Positions 9,002 to 17,794 of a DNA stretch of 64,000 bases are shown here, piece after piece. The notes under the pieces were generated by a model, which saw nothing but the letters and a program-made list of their open reading frames with translations, did not search any database and was not told where the DNA came from. This DNA comes from Mucilaginibacter sp. PAMB04168 (GTDB lineage Bacteria; Bacteroidota; Bacteroidia; Sphingobacteriales; Sphingobacteriaceae). The position numbers and the translations under genes are program-made. The stretch covers positions 4,836,001 through 4,900,000 of the forward strand of contig NZ_CP155079.2 of assembly GCF_039634365.2 (NCBI RefSeq), read 5' to 3'. Each line of letters opens with the position of its first letter. Positions within the stretch are counted from its first letter, which is position 1.

Positions 9002-11338
9002 TCACTGTACAATTTGTAAAGTAATAGCGGCCTCGGGCAAACCGGCCATGGTAGCTTTTAAAGTAACCGGCCCTGTTTTTAAAGTTTGATTATTCCCCTT
9101 TACCAACGCCATGCAATGGCCTTGATAAGCTTTACGCGCGCCCCCCTGGTATGATTCATGACTGGCTACATTGCCATTGTCAACTGCTGCAATTTCGGCC
9201 GGGCCGCTGATGCTAAATTTCACCAGATCATCAGTATTAGCGCAAACGTTACCTTCTGCATCTACTACGGTAACGTTTACCTGTGCAGCATCGTCCCACC
9301 GGTGCGTTAACTGATTGCGGCTGGCCGTAAGCAGCAGTTTGGCCGGCGCACCGGCCGATTTAAATTCTTCTGTTGCAACTTCTTTACCCTTGTTGCGACC
9401 TACCGCTTTTAATGTTCCCTTTTCAAAAGTAAGGTCCCATTCGCGCGGCGCATCATTGGCCGGTTTTGGCTTTATACCTTGTGATTTGCTATTTAAAAAC
9501 AGTTCTACCTCGTCGCAATTGCTGTACACCTGCACTTTGGCATTATCGTAGGTCCCGAAATCGGCGGGTGTCCAGTTGGCTACCCAGTTGCCTGTACCAT
9601 CGTTATCGGCACGCCTTACCATGTGTACAACCGGCTTGTCGCTCCACCAACTTTGGCGTTGCAGACCCAGCGGCTTCCAGTTACCCATGCGGTCTATCAG
9701 GCCAGAATCATGCGTTGTATTAGGCCAGCCTTCTTCGCCCAGGTAGTCTATGCCCGTCCATAAAAACTGGCCTGCCATATAGGGTTTATCGCGCAGGGCC
9801 AGCCACTGGGCTATGTCATGCGCGTTTTCAGTACCAATTACAATCCAATCAGGGTGCGCTTCATGCGCAGCTATGATTTCTTTCTCGCGATAATTTTGAC
9901 CTACTACATCCATCATAGCTGCAAAACCATTGGCATACACACCAGATACGTTGGGCCTGAACAGCGCCATAGTAACCGGCCTGCCCGGGTCAAGCTGATG
10001 AATGAGATTTTGCTGATCGCGATATTTCTTAAATCCAGTAGAATCGTTCAGGTTATCATGAATTTCGTTCCCTACGCTGTAAATAACGATAGATGGGTGG
10101 TTGCGGTCACGCATAACCATTTCGCGGGTGTCGCGTTCCCACCAGTCGGTAAAATACAGGTTGTAGCCTTTTTCGCCATTGGGTTTGGAGGCATTCCATG
10201 TATCGAAGGTTTCATCCATTACTACAAAGCCCATGCGGTCGCACAGGTCCAAAAACTCAGGTGCTACAGGGTTGTGAGATGTGCGGATGCCGTTCACACC
10301 AATTTGTTTCAGCGTTTTAAAGCGTTCTTCCCAAACATCTAAAGGTACTGCAGCACCCACGGCGCCACCATCATGGTGCAAACACACACCTTTTATCTTT
10401 ATATTCTTTCCGTTAAGCCAAAAGCCAGTCGCCGCTTCAAATTTTGCTTCGCGGATGCCAAAAACGGTTTTCTCATCATCTATTACTGTACTGCCCTGAT
10501 TAACCGTAGTGATAGCGGTATAGAGATTAGGTTGATCCAGGTTCCATAACTTTGGATATTTCACATCGGCTTGCAGCATAAAATCAGCCGTTACACCTGC
10601 CTTAACCGATTGACTTTTTTCAACCGTGGCTACGATTTTACCAGCATTATCGGTTATGGTGGTAATTACCTTGTAATCAGCTGACTTATCAGATTCATTT
10701 TTTACCTGTGCCTGAATTTTAACAGTACCTTTTGCGGCGGTGGCAACCGGTGTGGTTATATATACGCCGTTAGGTGTTAAATGTACCAAATCGGTTTGCA
10801 CTAACCTTACATGCCTGTATATACCTGCGCCTGTGTAATACCGCGATGCAGGCTGAATACTATTATCAGCCCTTACGGAAATAACATTTGAGCTACCATA
10901 AGTAAGGTAAGGTGTGATATCATATCTGAATGTGCTATAGCCATAAGGTCTTTTGCCTAAATGATGCCCATTGATCCACACATCACTATTAGCCATCACA
11001 CCATCAAATTCCACATACATTAACTTAGGAGTAGCCGGCTTGCTAAACGTAAAACGTTTACTGCGATACCAGCCCACGCCTGATGGCAAGTACCCTCCTC
11101 CCCGGCTGGTAGGATTGGTTTGACTATAGGGCCCCTCAATACTCCAGTCGTGAGGTACGGTTACCTCACGCCACTTTTTATCGTCAAAAGCCAATTGTTC
11201 GGCGCCGGTGGTATCGCCTTTGTGAAACTTCCAATTGGTATCAAAAGCTACATTGACACGTTTAACTGTGGGGCGCTGGGCTTGTGCGGTAACAGCAATA
11301 GCCAATAATGAGAAGGCTGTAACGAAATATTTTTTCAT
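9002..11338 (-). CDS. GH2 family beta-galactosidase (secreted)
   Basis: A 778-residue retaining beta-glycosidase of GH2, most likely a beta-galactosidase acting on galactan side chains of RG-I. A signal peptide (about 1-20, VTAQAQ) is followed by the sugar-binding domain (PHDWSIEGPY, VWINGHHLGKRPYGY), an Ig-like domain, the TIM barrel (about 300-590) and C-terminal Ig-like domains. The acid/base is E425 in YSVGNEIHD and the nucleophile E504 in IGTENAHD, both intact, in contrast to the other GH2 at 4318. It starts four bases after the GH28 stop at 11343, so the two are co-transcribed. beta-Glucuronidase or another GH2 activity cannot be excluded by eye. Confidence 0.9.
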   Translation of the reverse strand: MKKYFVTAFSLLAIAVTAQAQRPTVKRVNVAFDTNWKFHKGDTTGAEQLAFDDKKWREVTVPHDWSIEGPYSQTNPTSRGGGYLPSGVGWYRSKRFTFSKPATPKLMYVEFDGVMANSDVWINGHHLGKRPYGYSTFRYDITPYLTYGSSNVISVRADNSIQPASRYYTGAGIYRHVRLVQTDLVHLTPNGVYITTPVATAAKGTVKIQAQVKNESDKSADYKVITTITDNAGKIVATVEKSQSVKAGVTADFMLQADVKYPKLWNLDQPNLYTAITTVNQGSTVIDDEKTVFGIREAKFEAATGFWLNGKNIKIKGVCLHHDGGAVGAAVPLDVWEERFKTLKQIGVNGIRTSHNPVAPEFLDLCDRMGFVVMDETFDTWNASKPNGEKGYNLYFTDWWERDTREMVMRDRNHPSIVIYSVGNEIHDNLNDSTGFKKYRDQQNLIHQLDPGRPVTMALFRPNVSGVYANGFAAMMDVVGQNYREKEIIAAHEAHPDWIVIGTENAHDIAQWLALRDKPYMAGQFLWTGIDYLGEEGWPNTTHDSGLIDRMGNWKPLGLQRQSWWSDKPVVHMVRRADNDGTGNWVANWTPADFGTYDNAKVQVYSNCDEVELFLNSKSQGIKPKPANDAPREWDLTFEKGTLKAVGRNKGKEVATEEFKSAGAPAKLLLTASRNQLTHRWDDAAQVNVTVVDAEGNVCANTDDLVKFSISGPAEIAAVDNGNVASHESYQGGARKAYQGHCMALVKGNNQTLKTGPVTLKATMAGLPEAAITLQIVQ

Positions 11339-11342
11339 ACCG

Positions 11343-12779
11343 TTAAGGTTTAGCCGAAAGCAGATTAGGTATAGTTAGTTTTGAATTATCAGTAGCGGTA
11401 ATAGTGCTATTATTCCATTTCCAGCCTTGAGCATACTTTACTTCGCCCGCTGTTTCAACCGTCATATTCACCTTATCAAACTGAAAGTTTTGCAGTTGTG
11501 ATTCTTGCAAACCGATAGCATTAACGGCTTTTTTAGCGCCGTTGACCTTTATGTTAGAAATAAAAACGTTTTTGAAATGCGGAATACCCTTGGATGCCGG
11601 CTCTACCTTGGTGAGCATTTTTTTCCAGTGCGGCGGCAGGGTACTTTCGGTATAACCGTCGGGCAGCTTGGAATAGCTGTAGCTCGGGTTCCAGTTCATG
11701 GTGATCTGGAAGGCCGTTCGTACGTTGTTCATAGTGATGTTAGTGAAATGAATATCTTCCACCGTTCCACCACGCGTAGTGGCCGATTTAATGTTTAAGC
11801 CGTTGCTTGTTCCGTTGCCTACCAGGTTGGTTGCGTACACGTGGCGTATTCCCCCCGATGTTTCGCTACCCAGCGTAAGCAAGCCCGAGCCTGCCCGGGC
11901 CACACAGTTGCGAATAACTACGTACTCGGTAGGTTTATTCACCCGCAGGCCATCCCAATCTCTGCCCGACTTCAGGCAAAAATCATCGTCGTTACAATCA
12001 ATATCACAATTTTCAATCAATATCTTGGTTGATGAATCCACGTCAATTCCATCGGTGCTTGGTCCGTGGCCATCTACATTATTACGAATGGTAATGCCAT
12101 CAACGGTCACTTGGCTGGAGTAAAGTAACTGCACCGTCCAAAAACCGGCCTGCTGCAGGGTAATGCCCTTGATGGTTACGTCGGTTGAGTTCGTTACCAG
12201 CAGTGTTCGTGGCCTTTTGGCATCGTAATCCACTATCCAGCGTAAACCTTTAGGCTCATACTCCTTACGCATATTCCAGTATAAATCCCAAAAAGGCTTG
12301 CCTTGTGCATTTACCAACCCTTTACCTGTAATAGCTGCATTGCGCTGCCCCATAATGTTGATAAGCGCTGCGGGCCATTTCATTTCTATACCGGCTATAC
12401 GTGTATCTATTTCCGGGTAGTCGGCAATGTTCTGACTGCCCATTAATTCGGCACCTTCGTCCAGTTGCAAGTTCACATTACTTTTGATGAACAGTGAACC
12501 GGTTAAATACTTTCCAGACTTAACTTCAACAATACCGCCACCAGCGGCTGAACATTTGTCTATGGCCTGCTGAATAGCTTTGGTGCTGAGTGTTTTGCCA
12601 TCGTTTACTGCTTTGTAATCGCTAACGAGGTAAACTTTGGTTTTATAAGGAAAATTTTTCGCGCCTACCGTTTTAACCCAGCCTGGTTCGTCAGCAGCTT
12701 TAGTCAGGGGTAAATTTAACACCACCGATGTAACTAAAAGCAGCAAGTATTTCATCTTAATCGTCATATATGAAATCAT
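11343..12779 (-). CDS. GH28 polygalacturonase / rhamnogalacturonase
   Basis: A 478-residue GH28 right-handed beta-helix enzyme that hydrolyses galacturonic-acid-containing backbones. The GH28 signatures are all present: STDGIDVDSS, CNDDDFCLKSG (Asp cluster at about 264-266), GSGLLTLGSETSGGIRHV and the beta-helix rungs between them. A pectate-lyase-like N-terminal stretch (TKAIQQAIDKCSAAGGGIVEVKSG) precedes the helix. The ATG at 12779 overlaps the stop of the PL22 gene by four bases (ATGA), which favours this start. The signal peptide seems to begin only at Met9 (MKYLLLLVTSVV), so a start at an internal Met is possible. Exo- or endo-action and preference for homogalacturonan or RG-I cannot be decided from sequence. 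Confidence 0.9.
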   Translation of the reverse strand: MISYMTIKMKYLLLLVTSVVLNLPLTKAADEPGWVKTVGAKNFPYKTKVYLVSDYKAVNDGKTLSTKAIQQAIDKCSAAGGGIVEVKSGKYLTGSLFIKSNVNLQLDEGAELMGSQNIADYPEIDTRIAGIEMKWPAALINIMGQRNAAITGKGLVNAQGKPFWDLYWNMRKEYEPKGLRWIVDYDAKRPRTLLVTNSTDVTIKGITLQQAGFWTVQLLYSSQVTVDGITIRNNVDGHGPSTDGIDVDSSTKILIENCDIDCNDDDFCLKSGRDWDGLRVNKPTEYVVIRNCVARAGSGLLTLGSETSGGIRHVYATNLVGNGTSNGLNIKSATTRGGTVEDIHFTNITMNNVRTAFQITMNWNPSYSYSKLPDGYTESTLPPHWKKMLTKVEPASKGIPHFKNVFISNIKVNGAKKAVNAIGLQESQLQNFQFDKVNMTVETAGEVKYAQGWKWNNSTITATDNSKLTIPNLLSAKP

Positions 12780-14020
12780 TCTGCCTTGTTTGATTTGGCA
12801 GCTTTGGCTACTTCAACTGCGTAAATTTCATCGTGCCCCTCAAAGTTAGCTCGAAAAATCACCCATTTTTCATCGGGAGAGAAGTGTACGTTAGGCTCTT
12901 GCTTATAATAGTGATTCTTCATGTTAACCAACTTTTCTGACTTGAACTTATCACCTTCGGGCCTGAACAGATAGATCCACATGCCATCGGGCGCTTTGGC
13001 AACCTGGCCCGGGTCGCCGCCATCACCGCAAAAAAGCTTTTCATCTGCCGTTACATTAAAATGGATTGACCATTCATTACGGTTCATTTCGTAAATCTTC
13101 TCTTTACCCGTTTTCATATCGTATCCGGCTAGGAAGAAGGTTTGCCCTTTAGGCTTTTGCAGATCGAACCACTCCGTGTTGCCATTTGGCGACCAGAACT
13201 CATGACCGGCAATTTCCATAGGCATTGTACGCTTATGCAAAAGGGTAGATTTGTTGGTTTTGATATTGTAGTTCCAGATGCGGTCTACTTTTTCCCAAGG
13301 GCCCTCATGGCAGTAGGAAAGTATGTTTGGATCAGTAGTAGAAAACAACAGATGGTTGGTCCACTCGTTCTCGCGGTTTACTTCCTTCAATTCCTTGGTT
13401 TTAGTGTTGAGTATATACAGCACATGCTCAATATGTGCGTTGTAAATCCGCTGGAAGAAATCTTTTTTTTCAGGGTACTGCTTTAATATCTCACGCTCCT
13501 GGTCGCCTACTGCTTTTACGCAGGCCATGTAAGTACCATCGGCATTTACCGTACCCACCCTGCCCTTAAATGAGGGGTCGAAAGCATAAATAAAACGCTC
13601 TTTACGGGTATCTACGTTGGCAGCAAACACGCTATCGCCGCTTTGGTAATAGGCCTCACGTGTTTTAGCGCAAACCATTTCGCCGGCCACGCGAGCCCTG
13701 TTGGTTAGCTGTGCAACTTTTTTTGTTTTCAGATTAAGGGTGAATAACTGTTTGCCATCAGTTGTTGTACCACCTGAGAAAACCATGATATCGCCTTCGC
13801 TTTTTAGCTGAGGTACAAAACAGTTGTTGTTAAAATAGAAACTGGTGTTGCCGCCGGGTCGGTTAACTAAGCGCACTACTTTGTGGCCGGTATCTTTGTC
13901 AATCCATTGGGCAACGGCCATGGGCTGTTTGTTAGCGCCGGTTTCGAGCACGGGTTGCGCTTGTGCAGCTATGCAGTAGAAGCTAAGAGCGAACAGCGGG
14001 GCGAACAGTTTCTTTTTCAT
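12776..14020 (-). CDS. ogl: PL22 oligogalacturonate lyase
   Basis: A 414-residue beta-propeller lyase of family PL22, which cleaves short (unsaturated) oligogalacturonates by beta-elimination. Recognised by the N-terminal WIDKDTGHKVVRLVNRPGG block, the FNNNCFVP segment, CHEGPWEKVDRIW, GHEFWSPNG and QEPNVHFSPDEKWVIF; the His and Gln residues in the last blocks match the metal-binding positions expected for the family. Characterised PL22 enzymes are usually cytoplasmic, but this one has a clear signal peptide (about 1-21, IAAQAQ), so a periplasmic site is inferred. It lies 15 bases after the CE12 gene at 14036 and overlaps the GH28 gene by four bases. Confidence 0.85.
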   Translation of the reverse strand: MKKKLFAPLFALSFYCIAAQAQPVLETGANKQPMAVAQWIDKDTGHKVVRLVNRPGGNTSFYFNNNCFVPQLKSEGDIMVFSGGTTTDGKQLFTLNLKTKKVAQLTNRARVAGEMVCAKTREAYYQSGDSVFAANVDTRKERFIYAFDPSFKGRVGTVNADGTYMACVKAVGDQEREILKQYPEKKDFFQRIYNAHIEHVLYILNTKTKELKEVNRENEWTNHLLFSTTDPNILSYCHEGPWEKVDRIWNYNIKTNKSTLLHKRTMPMEIAGHEFWSPNGNTEWFDLQKPKGQTFFLAGYDMKTGKEKIYEMNRNEWSIHFNVTADEKLFCGDGGDPGQVAKAPDGMWIYLFRPEGDKFKSEKLVNMKNHYYKQEPNVHFSPDEKWVIFRANFEGHDEIYAVEVAKAAKSNKAE

Positions 14021-14035
14021 AACAGGTAGTTTTGG

Positions 14036-15373
14036 TTAGTTACCATCTGGTTTAATGGCAGAATTTTTGGGGCTTAGCGGCCAGTTGAAGCTTTCGATGG
14101 GATCAGGTTTTGATGGGTCGAACGTTTTGGTATCAACCAGATACTTTTTCAGGCCCAGGTTATTCGTTTTAATTCCTTCTACAATACATTTGGCCAATTC
14201 GTAGGCACCGTAAGGGTTAAAGTGTGTATTATCTTCTAAAGCCTTATCCTGACCGGGAAAGGTATTAGCAGGATAATGTACCAGTGCTTTCTTAGAATTT
14301 TCGACACCCAGGGCATCGTAAAATTTCGTTACCATTTGGTTCAGGTCAATCAAAGGCACATTAAGTTCTTGGGCTACCTTGCGGGCGGCAGCTGGGTAAT
14401 CGCCCAGTGTGTTTACCGTTTTACCTTCGGCATCGAATGAGCGGCGGGCTGTTGAAGTTACAATAACTGGGTTGGCTTTATGTTCGCGTGCCTGCATTAC
14501 AAACAGCTTTAAGCGCTCGGTATAAGATTTATAAGCGCCATCGTTAGGGCCCTTCTCTTTCTGATCGTTATGGCCAAACTCTATAAACAGGTAATCGCCG
14601 GGTTTAATAAGGCTCATTACTTTTTCCAGGCGCTTACTGCCTATAAAACTTCCCAGCGTAAGGCCCGACTCAGCATGATTGGCAATGGCTACACCTGGCT
14701 TAAAAAAACGAGGTATCATTTGTCCCCAGGCAGCCCAGGGCTCATCGTCCTGGTCAACCACGGTTGAGTTGCCTGCCAGGTAAACGGTAATTTGATTGTC
14801 TACCTTTTCAATTTCAATAGCACTAACAGCAGAGTTACCCGCAAACTCAAGTGTAAGCTTATTGTCCCAATCCAGCTTGCCATTTTCACGGGGTTTCAGT
14901 TTTACCATTTCGCCGTTAGCAATCTGCGGCATACGGATGTTAACTATAAAACTTACCTTTTTTGATTCATTAGGCTTGGTGGCAAAGTTTTCGACCATTA
15001 AACGGCGCGACTCGGCCTTAACGGTAGTTTGGGTAGGGCCTTCAGCATCACCAAGGGTTAGTGTTACTTTATAATTCCCCTCGGGTACGGCTGCCGAAAA
15101 GTAAAATGGTTTATTGCTGGTTACAAAGCTGCTGCTATGACCTTTACGCATGATAACCTGCGAAGCAGTGCCCATGTCAAATCCATAATCGTTATTATAA
15201 TTTTTTGACGTGCCAACGGCCGTAAAACCGGCTTTAGGCTTAGCTCCGCTTAGGTCGAACCGGTAGTTGGTTGCCGCGCTTTGTGCCCAAACAGGCGTAG
15301 CTAAGCTTGCGCAGAGCCCGGCAAACGACAGGGCCAAATATTTGATAGCCATCGGCTTCATGATCTGTAACAT
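14036..15373 (-). CDS. Two-domain CE12 rhamnogalacturonan acetylesterase
   Basis: A 445-residue protein with an N-terminal beta-sandwich (about 32-190; FDLSGAKP, GNYKVTLTLGDAEGP, LTLEFAGNSAVSAIEIEK), resembling the galactose-binding-like domain found on some RG acetylesterases, followed by a CE12 SGNH domain (about 195-420). Block I is YLAGNSTVVDQDDEPWAAW with S203; Asn replaces the usual Asp before the nucleophile (GNST for GDST), which is common in this subgroup. The Asn block is EFGHNDQKEKG and the Asp-His pair is in DNTHFNPYGA. The written start is MLQIMKPMAIKYL; Met5 or Met8 would give a more typical signal peptide. A 161-bp gap upstream may hold its own promoter. It is the third RG acetylesterase of the cluster. 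Confidence 0.88.
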   Translation of the reverse strand: MLQIMKPMAIKYLALSFAGLCASLATPVWAQSAATNYRFDLSGAKPKAGFTAVGTSKNYNNDYGFDMGTASQVIMRKGHSSSFVTSNKPFYFSAAVPEGNYKVTLTLGDAEGPTQTTVKAESRRLMVENFATKPNESKKVSFIVNIRMPQIANGEMVKLKPRENGKLDWDNKLTLEFAGNSAVSAIEIEKVDNQITVYLAGNSTVVDQDDEPWAAWGQMIPRFFKPGVAIANHAESGLTLGSFIGSKRLEKVMSLIKPGDYLFIEFGHNDQKEKGPNDGAYKSYTERLKLFVMQAREHKANPVIVTSTARRSFDAEGKTVNTLGDYPAAARKVAQELNVPLIDLNQMVTKFYDALGVENSKKALVHYPANTFPGQDKALEDNTHFNPYGAYELAKCIVEGIKTNNLGLKKYLVDTKTFDPSKPDPIESFNWPLSPKNSAIKPDGN

Positions 15374-15397
15374 TAAATATTATACAGCGGTTTATAA

Positions 15398-15410
15398 CTG
15401 CACGGTGCAG
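15398..15410. promoter_or_regulatory. 13-bp palindrome upstream of the CE12-PL22 genes
   Basis: The perfect palindrome ctgcac-g-gtgcag lies 25 bases upstream of the start of the CE12 gene at 15373, inside the 161-bp gap to the GH43-like gene. Its place fits an operator of a LacI- or GntR-type repressor, but a single short palindrome can arise by chance and no such regulator is in the window. Confidence 0.2.
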
Positions 15411-15534
15411 ATTTGGTTAGATACTGTAGGCTCAAATTTATCTGATGCAGGGCTAAAGGGTATCCTGTACCGTCCTGAAAAGGCCGTGAACCGGCAATTA
15501 CAACCACTTTATAACAGCAATGATACAATCACTG

Positions 15535-16542
15535 CTAAGGCTTTAAGCTAATGTAGGTTGGGGCATTACGGTCGCAGGTAAGTTTACCATCTGCATACTT
15601 CAGCTCGGCCACCTGTAAACTGCTTCGTTGCCGCTCATACTGGCTGGTAGCCGGCGGTGTAGTACGGCCGGGATGCGTAAAGTAAAAGATGTAGGCACGG
15701 TCATGGTTCACCACAATGTCGGCATGGCCCCCTATTACGCCGTCATCAGCACCGGTACCGGGGGCTTGTAAAATATTATCGGGCTGGCGTTTCCAGTTCA
15801 GCATGTCATCAGAGCTATACACGGCCAAACCACGCCAAACGTCGGTTATCATCCAGTACTTACCTTTCCAGGTAAATACTTTGGGGCCTTCGCCCCCTTG
15901 GTCGGCTACAGCTTTTTTACCGTCGGTCCAGCTATACAGGTCTTTACTATCGGCGTAGTAAATAGACTTATGGTCGCGCTCGTTATTGTACCACATGCGC
16001 CAGTTGCCATTGGGCATACGAGCCACACAAGCATCAATAACCTTGTCGGTAGCCAGTTTGAGGGTTGATTCATACTTCCAGTTCAGCAGGTTGGTGCTGG
16101 TGAGGTGTAAAATGTTTCGGGGGTGACTCCAATCCTTAAACACGCCTGGTACATACGTAAGGTACATATGATATAACCCGTTGTGTTCAATAATCTCTGG
16201 AGCCCAGTGTGTATAACCAGCGGTTGGGCGATACTGAATATCAGCGGTATCACGATATTTCCACGTAGCGCCGTCTTTTGATTCAGCAATACCAATGCGG
16301 GTGCCATGAACCCACTCTACCTCACCCACAGTGGTATCCTTTGCCCGGCGGTTTGTATAAAACATGAACCACTTCTTCTCTCCTTTATTCCATATCACTA
16401 CCGGATCGGCTGCGCCATCGTAAATCGGGTCGCGAAAAAGGGGTTTCGGTGCTGGTTTGCTATGTTTGTTAGTTTGTGCAAAGATGCTGGTAGATGAAAC
16501 AAGTAGCAAGAACACAAAAGATAACTTTATAACCGTTTTCAT
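15535..16542 (-). CDS. GH43-like five-bladed beta-propeller glycosidase
   Basis: A 335-residue secreted protein with the five-bladed propeller layout of GH43/GH117-related enzymes. Signal peptide about 1-22 (STSIFAQ). Blade-start motifs are YDGAADPVVIWN (probable general-base Asp), THWAPEIIEHNGLYHMYLTYV, DKVIDACVARMPNGNWRMWYNN (Asp), GPKVFTWKGKYWMITDVW (possible acid region) and GGHADIVVNHDRAYIFYFTHPG. The spacing resembles GH43 alpha-L-arabinofuranosidase or beta-xylosidase relatives, but the first blade EVEWVHGTRIGIAESKDG and the HADI motif are unlike common GH43 subfamilies. Arabinan or galactan side-chain removal is a guess from context. It is 104 bases downstream of the GH43 at 16647. 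Confidence 0.65.
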   Translation of the reverse strand: MKTVIKLSFVFLLLVSSTSIFAQTNKHSKPAPKPLFRDPIYDGAADPVVIWNKGEKKWFMFYTNRRAKDTTVGEVEWVHGTRIGIAESKDGATWKYRDTADIQYRPTAGYTHWAPEIIEHNGLYHMYLTYVPGVFKDWSHPRNILHLTSTNLLNWKYESTLKLATDKVIDACVARMPNGNWRMWYNNERDHKSIYYADSKDLYSWTDGKKAVADQGGEGPKVFTWKGKYWMITDVWRGLAVYSSDDMLNWKRQPDNILQAPGTGADDGVIGGHADIVVNHDRAYIFYFTHPGRTTPPATSQYERQRSSLQVAELKYADGKLTCDRNAPTYISLKP

Positions 16543-16646
16543 TATTTGATGGGGATACTTTAACTTTATATAAGTAACATTGGGCTTGTCCAGTAAATTT
16601 TACTCCTGTAGCGTCAGCTTAATCAATGTTTATAATTTCTTCGTTC

Positions 16647-17588
16647 TTAATTTTTTGCCGCCTTCAACTTCTCATATTCGGCAACGGTAATTTTGAATAC
16701 CGTACCATGCCGTATGCCGGAGGGTAATTGTACTTGGTCAGATATATCCGTCCAAGTTTTCAGGTCGGTTGAGGTAAGCGCTCCGTATTTGTGGTTGCGG
16801 TACTTGTCGAAATATAGTATCCACTCTTTACCTTTTTGCAGTGCGGTTGGTCCTTCGGCCCAGTAATCGCCTGTAATATGCGTACCTGCCTGCTTGTACG
16901 GACCGGTTATTTTATCGGCATAAGCAATCTTAATGTTTTTCTGTACCGGCTTCACCGTTTCATCTTTAAAAAACATGATGAATTTTTTCCCAAAAGGCAG
17001 TATACTGGCATCAATGCAATTAAAGCCTGGATTGTACAGGAGCTTTGTTGCTGTAAAGGTTTTAAAGTCTTTAGTCAGGGTGTAATAAATACGATGATTG
17101 TACCCCTTTTCGGTTATGGTATCGGCCAGTGGGTAGCGGCCCGTGATAGTACTGGCCCAGTAAATCATGTACTGTTTGGTGGCGGCATCATAAGTTACCT
17201 CTGGCGCCCAGGTATTACGCGCACCTTTCTCAGCAGCCATCACCGGCAAAAAGCGCTGCTCCGACCAGTGGATCAAATCGGGCGAGTTAGCGTAGCCTAT
17301 TCCTTTATCGTTCCAGCTTACCGTCCACACCATATGAAAAAGCCCGTCGGCTCCACGCAGTATACAGGGGTCGCGCATCAGTTTATCACTCGCTACGGCA
17401 GGTTTCAAAAATGAGCTATCACCTTTTAAGGCTTGCCATTTTAAGCCGTCGGTACTGGCGGCCAGGTGCAGGCCATCGGCACTACTGCCTTTAAAATAGC
17501 AAAACAGGTAAACTTCGTTTTTAGCATTTTGCGCGAAGGCGCCTGCTGCTACCAGCAGCATAGTCAATAGGTATACAAATCTTTTCAT
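16647..17588 (-). CDS. GH43 family arabinosidase / galactosidase-like protein
   Basis: A 313-residue secreted GH43-type propeller (signal peptide about 1-19, AGAFAQ). Visible signatures: VYLFCYFKG at the first blade, MRDPCILRGADGLFHMVWT with the central catalytic Asp, NTWAPEVTYDAATKQYMIYWAST, CIDASILPFGKKFIMFFKDE with a second Asp, and YWAEGPTALQKGKEWILYFD with the likely acid Glu. Such proteins act on arabinan or arabinogalactan side chains. It is the first gene of the minus-strand RG-I series and faces the GH105 gene at 17795 across a 206-bp divergent region. The final segment ends in SGIRHGTVFKIT, common in this GH43 group. The family is convincing; the precise substrate is open. Confidence 0.8.
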   Translation of the reverse strand: MKRFVYLLTMLLVAAGAFAQNAKNEVYLFCYFKGSSADGLHLAASTDGLKWQALKGDSSFLKPAVASDKLMRDPCILRGADGLFHMVWTVSWNDKGIGYANSPDLIHWSEQRFLPVMAAEKGARNTWAPEVTYDAATKQYMIYWASTITGRYPLADTITEKGYNHRIYYTLTKDFKTFTATKLLYNPGFNCIDASILPFGKKFIMFFKDETVKPVQKNIKIAYADKITGPYKQAGTHITGDYWAEGPTALQKGKEWILYFDKYRNHKYGALTSTDLKTWTDISDQVQLPSGIRHGTVFKITVAEYEKLKAAKN

Positions 17589-17616
17589 GTACTTTAGGTT
17601 AGTAAAGGCAAGCAGC

Positions 17617-17624
17617 CAAAGTTA
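17617..17624 (-). promoter_or_regulatory. Candidate -7 element for the minus-strand RG-I series
   Basis: On the minus strand the octamer reads TAACTTTG, a perfect match to the Bacteroidota -7 consensus TAnnTTTG. It lies 29 bases upstream of the GH43 start at 17588 and predicts a leader of about 20 nt. No convincing -33 TTG was seen at the right distance, so it is only a candidate. Confidence 0.35.
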
Positions 17625-17677
17625 ACAGATTAGTTGAGCTGGTAATAGTTTAACCGTCCTATACTGTCTGCTTCGTG

Positions 17678-17709
17678 TTGGTTAATTAACTTTATTTCAC
17701 TTTAATTTG
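17678..17709 (+). promoter_or_regulatory. Candidate promoter of the divergent GH105 gene
   Basis: A TTG at 17678-17680 and a near-consensus -7 box ttaatttg at 17702-17709 (one mismatch to TAnnTTTG) are separated by 21 bases, the spacing expected for Bacteroidota housekeeping promoters. Transcription would start near 17716, about 80 bases before the GH105 start codon. Confidence 0.35.
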
Positions 17710-17794
17710 TAAGGATGCGGATCATCGTATCTTCATCAACCAATTGTTACTTATTTATGCTATAGCCATAGCATCTACAACCTGAATAACCCAT

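Noticed and set aside
16587..16600. The 14-mer tgtccagtaaattt shared with 50593-50606
   Set aside because: In 64 kb several shared 14-mers are expected by chance, and the two sites differ in distance to genes and strand context.
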